9,415 nucleotides of DNA from Candidatus Aminicenantota bacterium (GTDB lineage Bacteria; Acidobacteriota; Aminicenantia; Aminicenantales; JAFGAV01), in assembly GCA_016867615.1 (NCBI GenBank), contig VGJG01000041.1:1-9415 (forward strand), written 5' to 3'. This document shows positions 1 through 5,854 of the stretch, piece by piece (position 1 is the first letter of the stretch; every line of letters starts with the position of its first letter). The position numbers and the translations under genes were made by a program. The notes under the pieces were generated by a model. That model was not told where the DNA came from, did no database searches, and saw nothing but the letters and a program-made list of their open reading frames with translations.

Positions 1-325
1 CGACCGCTTCCTGCCGCACCTGCCCCGGAATCGTTTTCCGGCCTGGGCGCTGACCGTGGCCCTCTACAGGGAGGCGGGGATTCGGGCGGTGGAGATCGGG
101 GGGGTGATGTTCGGCCGGAGGGGAAGGGACGGCCGGGAGATCTTTCCGGCCCTGGAGCTCGTCCGGTTGTGCGTGCCCAGGCGCGTCTATACCGTCTCCC
201 ACCTGCACTGCGTGGCCGAGGCCCTGGCCGCCCTGCACAAGCGCCGGGACAAGGTCCGGGGGTTCCGGATCGTCTCCCAGTCCCCCCACCTCAGGCACTT
301 CACCGCCCGTCTCCAAGAAGTGTGA
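1..325 (+). CDS. tnaA: Tryptophanase (tryptophan indole-lyase), C-terminal part, 5' end outside window
   Basis: This is the last 107 codons of an open frame that enters from the left edge (first full codon at 2) and stops with TGA at 323-325. The residues fit the C-terminal domain of the PLP-dependent beta-eliminating lyases: a FPAWALTVALYREAGIRAVE segment, then a P-R-x-x-YT-x-x-H block, and the ending LRHFTARLQEV, very close to the end of E. coli TnaA. From memory of the family, the His of RHFTA aligns with E. coli His463, where tyrosine phenol-lyases carry Phe, so tryptophanase is preferred. The enzyme splits L-tryptophan into indole, pyruvate and ammonia in the cytosol. The PLP-binding lysine lies upstream of the window and cannot be checked. 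An internal GTG at 56 is not the true start, because the family-like sequence continues upstream of it. A 358-bp gap and a new promoter separate this gene from the next, so it is probably not part of that operon. Confidence 0.88.
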   Translation, partial: DRFLPHLPRNRFPAWALTVALYREAGIRAVEIGGVMFGRRGRDGREIFPALELVRLCVPRRVYTVSHLHCVAEALAALHKRRDKVRGFRIVSQSPHLRHFTARLQEV

Positions 326-341
326 GGGGAAGCATCTCCCC
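326..341 (+). terminator. Small hairpin directly after the tryptophanase stop; weak terminator candidate
   Basis: The arms GGGGA (326-330) and TCCCC (337-341) pair over a six-base loop immediately after the TGA. The downstream bases are only mildly T-rich (ATCTGTGATTTG), so this is not a classical intrinsic terminator. Position is the main argument for a role in ending the tryptophanase transcript. Confidence 0.3.
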
Positions 342-449
342 ATCTGTGATTTGTGGAATGCATCCCTGGGGTCCTGTCGGCGGCCTCATCCCCCGGCCGT
401 GCCCGCAGCCGGGCTGCTGCGCGCGGGCGGGGGCTCCCTCGCCGCGCCA

Positions 450-501
450 CCCTTCCATGAACATCGCGCTATCAAAGATTCGGAGATGTTTCATGGAAGG
501 G
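450..501. repeat. Long imperfect inverted repeat in the intergenic region
   Basis: The left arm CCCTTCCATGAACATC (450-465) is the reverse complement of GATGTTTCATGGAAGGG (485-501) except for one extra base. The spacer is 19 bases (466-484). The resulting stem is about 16 bp with one bulge. No T-run follows on either strand, so a simple terminator is unlikely. It could be a protein-binding site, an RNA structure or a copy of a dispersed palindromic element; the window holds only this copy. Confidence 0.6.
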
Positions 502-523
502 GGAGCAGCGAGCGAAGCGGGAA

Positions 524-559
524 TTGGAGGAGGGAAGGCGAAGCGGGTTCCCCCTCCAA
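524..559. repeat. Second inverted repeat just upstream of the promoter
   Basis: The arm TTGGAGGAGGGAA (524-536) pairs with TTCCCCCTCCAA (548-559), with one or two bulges, around an 11-base loop. A ten-base direct repeat GCGAAGCGGG occurs at 512-521 and 538-547; the second copy lies in this loop and the first lies between the two hairpins. The structure ends one base before the -35 element at 561, so it could end upstream transcription or bind a regulator. Confidence 0.5.
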
Positions 560-560
560 G

Positions 561-590
561 TTGACTGAATTGATGCGGATGCTGTAAAAT
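561..590 (+). promoter_or_regulatory. Sigma70-like promoter for the peptide-modification operon
   Basis: A TTGACT -35 box (561-566) and a TAAAAT -10 box (585-590) are separated by 18 bases. Each box differs from consensus at one position. Transcription would start near 597 and give a leader of about 87 bases before the ATG at 684. This is the strongest promoter-like sequence in the gap and has the right orientation for the four-gene operon. Confidence 0.6.
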
Positions 591-605
591 CTTCCGTTAA
601 GATCG

Positions 606-622
606 CCGTCCTGAAGGGACGG
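606..622 (+). other. Six-base-pair hairpin in the operon leader
   Basis: CCGTCC (606-611) pairs perfectly with GGACGG (617-622) over a five-base loop. It would lie about ten bases from the predicted 5' end of the operon transcript. A 5' stem of this kind often protects mRNA from decay; a regulatory role cannot be shown from the sequence. Confidence 0.4.
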
Positions 623-683
623 TAAGTTCTCTCTATATCCGAGTCCGGTCGAGAGACGACACGATGCTTTCAAGGAGCGGTCC

Positions 684-968
684 ATGTCTGAAGACAAGCC
701 GATAGCCAACCCCCAGGTGATCCTTAGGGAGGAATTCGACGACTGGGCGGTTCTCTTCGACCCGGACACGGCCCACGGCTTCGCCCTCAACCCCGTGGGC
801 GTCCTGATCTGGAAGCTTCTCGACGGGAAACACGGGCTGGGGGATATCGTCCGGGTCGTGCGGGAAAGCTGCCAGGACGTCCCCGAGGACGTGGAGGGCC
901 ATTGCCGCGAATTCATCGACAGCCTGGTGCAGCAGGGATTGGCCGGCTTCGAGATGAAGAATGCTTGA
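684..968 (+). CDS. scmD: PqqD-like peptide chaperone (RiPP recognition element), SynChlorMet ScmD type
   Basis: A 94-residue protein with the look of the PqqD family. After an N-terminal part that should form a beta-hairpin, residues 36-48 read NPVGVLIWKLLDG, the typical PqqD turn and helix, followed by two helices (about 53-63 and 68-86) ending in GLAGFE. PqqD-like domains are small winged-helix peptide binders that hold the leader of a ribosomally made precursor and deliver it to a radical SAM/SPASM partner. The start is supported by AAGGAG at 672-677, six bases before the ATG. The gene overlaps the next by eight bases if that gene starts at 961. With two radical SAM/SPASM genes and a P-loop gene behind it, it matches the SynChlorMet set, in which the PqqD homologue is called ScmD. 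PqqD-like fold: high confidence. The specific name rests on context and recall of the family. Confidence 0.82.
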   Translation: MSEDKPIANPQVILREEFDDWAVLFDPDTAHGFALNPVGVLIWKLLDGKHGLGDIVRVVRESCQDVPEDVEGHCREFIDSLVQQGLAGFEMKNA

Positions 969-2106
969 GCCCGGGGACGGGGACCGCGGGCGGCTGCGGG
1001 TCATGAGGACCCCGAAGTCCGTGGACATCGACATCACGGACCGCTGCAACCTCCGCTGCAAGTACTGCTATTTCTTCAACAGCCCGGCCGACGTCAAGAC
1101 CGACCTCCCCCCGGAGGAGTGGCTCCGCTTTTTCGAGGAGCTCAAGCGCTGCGCCGTGACCGAGGTTTGCCTGGCCGGGGGAGAGCCGTTCATCCGGGAA
1201 GACCTGAGGGACATCCTGGAGGGGATCATCCGCAACCGCATGCGGTTCAGCATCCTGTCCAACGGAACGCTCGTCACCGAGGACATGGCCCGCTTCCTGG
1301 CCTCGACCCCCCGGTGCAATTATGTCCAGGTATCGCTCGACGGCTCGGGGCCCGAGACCCATGACGCCTGCCGGGGCAGCGGGGCTTTCGAGAAAGCCGT
1401 CGCGGGGCTCCGGCTGCTTCAACAACACGGAGTCAACGTCGCGGTGCGCGTGACCATCCACCGTCAGAACGTCCGCGACCTGGAGGCCATCGCCCGCCTT
1501 CTTCTCGAAGATCTGGGGCTCGGCGGCTTCGGAACGAATTCGGCGGGCCACATGGGGCTCTGCCAAAAGAATACGGAGCAGGTCGAGCTCACGGCCGGGG
1601 AGCGCGAGCTGGCCATGAGGACCCTCCTCGCGCTGAACAAGAAATACGGGGGCCGGATCAGCGCCCAGGCCGGTCCTTTGGCCGAAGGACGGATGTGGTC
1701 CGAGATGGAGAGGGCGCGCCGGGCCGGGCTTCCCTCTCTCCCCGATCGAGGCCGCCTGACAGCTTGCGGCTGCGTCTTCGATAAGATCGCCGTCCGGACC
1801 GACGGGGTCCTGGTCCCCTGCAACATGCTCAGCCACATCGAGCTGGGACGCATCAACCGCGACCGGCTGGACGATGTTTGGCAGAACCATCCCGAGCTGC
1901 GGAAGATCCGGGAGCGGCGGTTTCTGTCCCTTGAGAGGTTTGAATTCTGCAGCGGCTGCGCCTACCTGAATTACTGCACCGGCAATTGCCCGGCCCTGGC
2001 CTATTCCCTCCTGGGCGTGGTGGACCACCCGAGTCCCGACGGGTGCCTGCGAAAATATCTGGCCGAGGGCGGACGGCTGCCGGAGGAGGAACTCCATGAA
2101 CCCTGA
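961..2106 (+). CDS. scmE: Radical SAM/SPASM peptide-modifying enzyme, SynChlorMet ScmE type
   Basis: A 381-residue protein. The radical SAM cluster motif CNLRCKYC gives Cys29, Cys33 and Cys36, which bind the [4Fe-4S] cluster that cleaves S-adenosylmethionine. GGEP follows at 73-76 and SLDG at 125-128. The C-terminal SPASM domain has eight cysteines (269, 271, 287, 330, 333, 339, 343, 362), enough for two auxiliary Fe-S clusters as in PqqE-like enzymes. Such enzymes make C-C, C-S or C-O crosslinks or epimerise residues in precursor peptides; the reaction here is unknown. The sequence around CRYC/CKYC and the SPASM part resembles the family named ScmE as I recall it. The ATG at 961 overlaps scmD; an alternative ATG at 1003 (residue 15, MRTPKSVDIDIT) fits the start of many relatives better, and neither has a strong ribosome binding site. 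The end overlaps the next gene by 11 bases, implying coupled translation. Confidence 0.82.
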   Translation: MLEPGDGDRGRLRVMRTPKSVDIDITDRCNLRCKYCYFFNSPADVKTDLPPEEWLRFFEELKRCAVTEVCLAGGEPFIREDLRDILEGIIRNRMRFSILSNGTLVTEDMARFLASTPRCNYVQVSLDGSGPETHDACRGSGAFEKAVAGLRLLQQHGVNVAVRVTIHRQNVRDLEAIARLLLEDLGLGGFGTNSAGHMGLCQKNTEQVELTAGERELAMRTLLALNKKYGGRISAQAGPLAEGRMWSEMERARRAGLPSLPDRGRLTACGCVFDKIAVRTDGVLVPCNMLSHIELGRINRDRLDDVWQNHPELRKIRERRFLSLERFEFCSGCAYLNYCTGNCPALAYSLLGVVDHPSPDGCLRKYLAEGGRLPEEELHEP

Positions 2107-3220
2107 AGGTCCCCACCCGAATGAGCCGCACGCGGCCCGGACCGATGCCCGCTATCCTCTGAGCAGCCTTTACTTTTACCTGACCGAGGGATGCAACCTG
2201 GCCTGCCGCCATTGCTGGCTCGCTCCCAAGCTCCAGCAGGGCGAGAAGGTCTACCCCATGTTCGACACCGGACTTCTGCCCCATATTCTCAGGCAGGCCA
2301 AGCCGCTCGGTCTCCGGGGAGTCAAGCTTACGGGCGGAGAGCCCCTGATGCATCCCGACATATCCGCCATCCTCGCAAGCCTCCGCTCCGAGGACTTGGA
2401 ATGCACGGTCGAGACGAACGGCGTGCTCTGCACGCCCGGTCTCGCCCGCGAGCTGGCCGGCCAGAAAGGCCGTTTCGTTTCGGTCAGCCTGGACGGCGCC
2501 GACGCCGAGGTCAACGACTGGGTGCGGGGCATCCCCGGAAGCTTCGAGGCGGCCGTCCGCGGCGTCAGGAATCTGGTCGAGGCCGGTCTCCGGCCCCAAA
2601 TCATCCTGACGGTGATGAAAAAAAACAGGCACCAGATCGAACCCATCGTGCGCCTCGCCGAGGAGCTGGGCGCCGGATCGGTGAAGTTCAATGTCCTCAT
2701 GCCCACCGCCCGCGGGGAGGATATGCATAAGCGGGGCGAAGCCCTGTCGATCGAGGACCTAGTCGCTTTGGGCCGGTGGGTCGAGACCGATCTGTCGTCC
2801 CGGACCCGGCTGCGTCTCATTTACCACCACCCGCCCGTCTTCAGGCCCCTGGGCAGAATGTACGGCCGGGACAGGGACGGATGCAGCCGGTGCGGCATTT
2901 TCAGCATCCTCGGCGTGCTGGCCGACGGGTCCTATGCCCTGTGCGGGATCGGCGAGACCGTTCCCGAGCTCATCTTCGGGCACGCAGGCCGGGACCGCCT
3001 GGAGGAGGTCTGGAACGGTCATCCCGTTCTCGATGAGATCAGGAGCGGGCTGCCCGGCAGGCTCCGGGGAGTGTGCGGGGACTGTCTGATGAAGAGCTCT
3101 TGTTTGGGGAGCTGTGTCGCTCAGAACTACTACAGTTCCAGGGACCTTTTTTCGCCGTTCTGGTATTGCGAACAGGCCTTCGCCAAGGGGCTGTTTCCGA
3201 TCAGCCGGCTGGCAAGATGA
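2096..3220 (+). CDS. scmF: Second radical SAM/SPASM peptide-modifying enzyme, SynChlorMet ScmF type
   Basis: A 374-residue protein, clearly different from its upstream neighbour. The motif CNLACRHC gives Cys33, Cys37 and Cys40; GGEP is at 80-83 and SLDG at 131-134. The SPASM region carries eight cysteines (263, 266, 283, 327, 330, 336, 340, 358), again enough for two auxiliary clusters. The first SPASM pair here is CSRC, against CGC in the upstream enzyme, so the two paralogues are not a recent duplication. The stretch ALCGIGETVPELIFGHA (281-297) is typical of the family I recall as ScmF. It probably performs a second, distinct radical modification on the same precursor, or a sequential step. 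The ATG lies inside the end of the upstream gene, preceded by GGAGGA (2084-2089, a good Shine-Dalgarno sequence), so this start is well supported. Activity needs a low-oxygen cytosol. Confidence 0.82.
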   Translation: MNPEGPHPNEPHAARTDARYPLSSLYFYLTEGCNLACRHCWLAPKLQQGEKVYPMFDTGLLPHILRQAKPLGLRGVKLTGGEPLMHPDISAILASLRSEDLECTVETNGVLCTPGLARELAGQKGRFVSVSLDGADAEVNDWVRGIPGSFEAAVRGVRNLVEAGLRPQIILTVMKKNRHQIEPIVRLAEELGAGSVKFNVLMPTARGEDMHKRGEALSIEDLVALGRWVETDLSSRTRLRLIYHHPPVFRPLGRMYGRDRDGCSRCGIFSILGVLADGSYALCGIGETVPELIFGHAGRDRLEEVWNGHPVLDEIRSGLPGRLRGVCGDCLMKSSCLGSCVAQNYYSSRDLFSPFWYCEQAFAKGLFPISRLAR

Positions 3221-3262
3221 GGCCCGGCCGATGGCCTCGAGCCGGATTATTGAGGATAGCGG

Positions 3263-4216
3263 ATGATCGCGGCCCGGGACCCTGATTTCCGTTCCTTCGG
3301 GCTGAGCCTCGGCCGGACCGCGTGGCGCATCGAGGCGGCGAGGAGCGTCGAGGATTGGGCTCGTGAATTCGCCCGGATTCTCAGCCTCGACGACCGAGCT
3401 GCGGGACGGGAGCCGGAGGGGGACGGGGACCGTTGGTTGATGTACCTCCTTCCCGACCCGGGAGGGACAGAGGAACTCCCCGAGACGGTTTTTCAGACGG
3501 ACGAGGGGAGGGGCTTGCCGCGCGCAGGATGGACTTCGAATCGTCTTCAGCATCTGAAGATGTGGCGGCATCCGGAGGCTCGGGCGGTCCTCCTGGAGCT
3601 GAAATATGGCAGGCAGGCGGAAGAGCGGATCCTGACCATGAGCGAAGCCTGCCTGCCTTTTTTTCTCCGAGCCATCGATTCCGGCGGTCTGCCCCTGCAT
3701 GCGGCTCTGCTTTGCCGGGACGGGGGCGCCGTCGTCCTGGCCGCGCCGGGCGGAACCGGCAAATCCACCTGCGCCCGCAGAGTTCCGCCTCCCTGGATGT
3801 CCATGGGCGACGACCTTGTCCTGGTCGACCGGAAGCGGGCGCACGGCTCGGATTACGTAGTCCATCCTTTTCCCACCTGGAGCGATTATGTCTTTAAGCG
3901 TTCCGAGGGAGCCTGGGAGGCGGGAGCGCAATGCACGCTGCGGGCCGTGTTCTTTCTGAGCCGGGCTGTGGAAGACCGGGTGATTCCTCTGGGAAAGGGA
4001 GAGGCGGCCATAAGCCTCTGTCACTCGGCACTGCAAATCCTGGCCGTTCCTTTGTTGAAACTCCCGCCGCCGGAGACGAGGAGGCTCCGGTCGGCGGTGT
4101 TCGACAACGCCTGCCTTATGGCCCGGAACCTTTCCGTTTATCGCCTGGAGCTCACCCTGGCCGGAGCGTTCTGGAAAGAGATCGAGAGCGTTTTTGAATT
4201 GAGCCCGGAAGAATAA
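3263..4216 (+). CDS. scmC: HPr-kinase-like P-loop protein, SynChlorMet ScmC type
   Basis: A 317-residue protein in two parts. Residues 1-135 form a divergent N-terminal region I do not recognise. Residues 140-200 resemble the HPr kinase/phosphorylase core: LPLHAALL with His146, a Walker A loop APGGTGKST (161-169, Lys167) and MGDDLVLV (181-188) with Asp183-Asp184, spaced as in HprK-related kinases. HPr kinases phosphorylate a serine, and an HprK-like enzyme is known to phosphorylate the precursor of the lasso peptide paeninodin. A kinase or other ATP-dependent role on the peptide is therefore an inference, not a demonstrated function. It is 42 bases downstream of scmF with GAGG at 3252-3255 before the ATG, so it is probably the last gene of the operon. 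In SynChlorMet cassettes the fourth, most divergent member is called ScmC; the name is assigned from context plus this fold. Confidence 0.72.
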   Translation: MIAARDPDFRSFGLSLGRTAWRIEAARSVEDWAREFARILSLDDRAAGREPEGDGDRWLMYLLPDPGGTEELPETVFQTDEGRGLPRAGWTSNRLQHLKMWRHPEARAVLLELKYGRQAEERILTMSEACLPFFLRAIDSGGLPLHAALLCRDGGAVVLAAPGGTGKSTCARRVPPPWMSMGDDLVLVDRKRAHGSDYVVHPFPTWSDYVFKRSEGAWEAGAQCTLRAVFFLSRAVEDRVIPLGKGEAAISLCHSALQILAVPLLKLPPPETRRLRSAVFDNACLMARNLSVYRLELTLAGAFWKEIESVFELSPEE

Positions 4217-4228
4217 TTCGCGCATCCG

Positions 4229-4272
4229 GGAAAGCATGCTTTCCTGTGCCTTGGCACCAATAAATCTTTTTT
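4229..4272 (+). terminator. Terminator behind the peptide-modification operon
   Basis: Two adjacent structures follow the stop of scmC. A perfect 16-base palindrome GGAAAGCATGCTTTCC lies at 4229-4244. Next comes a small stem GTGC/GCAC (4246-4249, 4254-4257) closed by a CTTG tetraloop, and then TCTTTTTT (4265-4272). The T-run fits termination of the plus-strand operon, although it starts seven bases after the second stem. The T-run overlaps the stop of the convergent gene. Nothing T-rich follows in the minus direction. Confidence 0.55.
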
Positions 4273-5854
4273 ACTCGGCGTCCGGGGCACGGTACCGCAA
4301 CAGATAGAGATAGTACTCTTCACCGGCGACGATCGCGGGCGGGGACTGCCCGACCTTGATCAGTCTCTTGCCCTGCGGCCGGGAACGCTCCAGGAGGGGC
4401 AGCGACAGGACGATCAGGCAATCGCTCTTATGGATTCTTCCCTGGAGCTCGGCATCCGCCAGGACGTCCTCGGCAGACACGACCCAAGGCCGGCGTGACG
4501 CCGCGAAGGAATACGTTCCCCAAACTCCCTTGGCGACGTAATAAAGAGGCCGGTCGAGATAGCCGGCGACCGGGACGCAGGGGCCGAGCATATGGGCCAC
4601 GATCGGCAGGCGGTCGAAGCCCTTGTGCCGGATGAAACGGGCCGTGTTTTTTCCCTGGGAAAACTGATGGCGGAAGTCCATGGCATAGGCGAGCAAGCCG
4701 GCCAGAAAGTGGAGGAGGAGGACGGCGGACAGACCGGCCTTTATGAATCGAGACCCGGAGATCCCGCTCCGCAGCCCCGGGGAGCCGTCTGGACGGCCGC
4801 GCCTCTCCCCGGCCATCCAGAGAGCGGCGACAAAGGCGATGAACAGATGACCGTAGTGTCGGGTGAAGCCGATGTAGGCCACATAGGACCAAAGAAACAG
4901 CGCCCCTACAGATGAGAGAAAAAATATCAAAGCCGGACGTGACCGGCGAAGAAGGACCACGGCGCCGGCGAGGAGGACCAGGCAGAGAACGACTTCCACG
5001 GCCCGAGCCGCGGGGATGGAGTCCAGGGCCGGATGGTTCCAGAAATTCAGGATCGGGAGCGGGAAGGGCAGGAACGCCTTGGGGACCAGGATCAGGACAT
5101 CAACCAGCAGCCCGGAGTTGAACGCGGTATGGAACGGAGTGGCACTCTCGAAGCCCGAGGTCGGAAGGGGCTTCAGTTGATACATGCTCACGGCCAGCCC
5201 CAGTCCTATGACCAGCAGGCCGGCCCAGAGCTTAGGCTGTCGGCGAAGCGGCCCCGACGCCAGGACCTCGATGAGCAGAACGCCGCCCATGACTCCGGCC
5301 AGGATCAGTCCGTAAACGCTCGTGTTGGCCAGGAGGAAGAGGCAAACGGCCGCAGGGATGGGCGTGCGGCGGAACCGTGGGAACAGGGCGCAGAAAGCGA
5401 AGAGGAAAAGGATTCCGAGAGCGTAATTCCTGCTGATCAGGGCGTATTCGTACAGGAAATAATAACCGAACCCCAGAAAAACCTTGTGGACCGTCTTGAA
5501 AGGCGCAGAGGCGAACAGCAGGAACGCCGAAAGCGTCGCGATCGTCAGGTGAAAAAGCTGCATGGCGACCGGATCGGGGGACAGCCGGGACAGGCCGTGG
5601 AGCGCCAGGTACCAGGTCACGGGGTGCTTCTGATGGAGGGCGACATTCCAGAGTTGGGACAGGGACTCGGTGTCCTTGCCGATGAGCCAGGCCTGCATCT
5701 CATCCCGCCACATCTCGTGGCGGAGGATCCCCGCGAGACCGACGACGAAGAAGACGGCGGTCAGGAGGAGGGCTCGGCGGACCGGACTCTTGCCGCGGCC
5801 GGTCGCCTCAGACTTGCCGGGACCGAGTTTCGTCTGTTCGCGCAACGGCTCCAC
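4271..5854 (-). CDS. GT-C-like polytopic membrane protein, probable lipid-linked sugar glycosyltransferase
   Basis: A 527-residue integral membrane protein. A basic N-terminal tail leads into a first membrane segment (about 28-44), followed by HEMWRDEMQAW (46-56). An acidic pair (Asp51-Glu52) in the first outer loop is the hallmark of GT-C fold glycosyltransferases such as the PMT/ArnT group. About nine to eleven further hydrophobic segments run from 94 to 391 (for example 94-116, 166-195, 209-224, 286-302, 307-328, 373-391), then a soluble C-terminal domain (about 392-527). Such enzymes use polyprenyl-phosphate sugars to glycosylate lipids or proteins at the outer face of the inner membrane. 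Donor and acceptor cannot be read from the sequence. The start is GTG at 5854, with TTG three codons later as an alternative. It overlaps the end of the upstream ABC transporter gene by 47 bases, which indicates one operon. The class assignment is moderate in confidence; the exact family is not identified. Confidence 0.6.
   Translation of the reverse strand: MEPLREQTKLGPGKSEATGRGKSPVRRALLLTAVFFVVGLAGILRHEMWRDEMQAWLIGKDTESLSQLWNVALHQKHPVTWYLALHGLSRLSPDPVAMQLFHLTIATLSAFLLFASAPFKTVHKVFLGFGYYFLYEYALISRNYALGILFLFAFCALFPRFRRTPIPAAVCLFLLANTSVYGLILAGVMGGVLLIEVLASGPLRRQPKLWAGLLVIGLGLAVSMYQLKPLPTSGFESATPFHTAFNSGLLVDVLILVPKAFLPFPLPILNFWNHPALDSIPAARAVEVVLCLVLLAGAVVLLRRSRPALIFFLSSVGALFLWSYVAYIGFTRHYGHLFIAFVAALWMAGERRGRPDGSPGLRSGISGSRFIKAGLSAVLLLHFLAGLLAYAMDFRHQFSQGKNTARFIRHKGFDRLPIVAHMLGPCVPVAGYLDRPLYYVAKGVWGTYSFAASRRPWVVSAEDVLADAELQGRIHKSDCLIVLSLPLLERSRPQGKRLIKVGQSPPAIVAGEEYYLYLLRYRAPDAE

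Larger units (their letters stand above)
326..683. other. Intergenic region between tryptophanase and the peptide-modification operon
   Basis: This 358-bp stretch holds no gene I can support. In order it contains a small hairpin after the tryptophanase stop, a very GC-rich segment (about 360-450) with short palindromes such as GCAGC/GCTGC at 405-417, a cluster of inverted repeats (450-559), a promoter (561-590), a leader hairpin (606-622) and the ribosome binding site of the next gene (AAGGAG, 672-677). Short open frames exist on both strands, but none has a convincing ribosome binding site. The best of them, 457-564 on the plus strand, is treated separately as a finding. Confidence 0.6.

Noticed and set aside
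300..494. 64-codon minus-strand frame (MKHLRIFDS...) in the same gap
   Set aside because: No ribosome binding site; it runs into the 3' end of tryptophanase, and its start lies within an inverted-repeat arm.
351..587. 78-codon plus-strand frame upstream of the cassette as a precursor gene
   Set aside because: Starts at TTG without a ribosome binding site, runs through GC-rich palindromes and ends inside the predicted promoter.
913..2097. 394-codon open frame on the minus strand across the first radical-SAM gene
   Set aside because: Antisense shadow caused by high GC and codon bias; no recognisable domains, while the plus strand has full catalytic motifs.
2759..4237. 492-codon open frame on the minus strand across the end of scmF and all of scmC
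   Set aside because: Low-complexity Pro/Arg/Gly-rich translation without motifs; antisense to genes with clear active-site residues.
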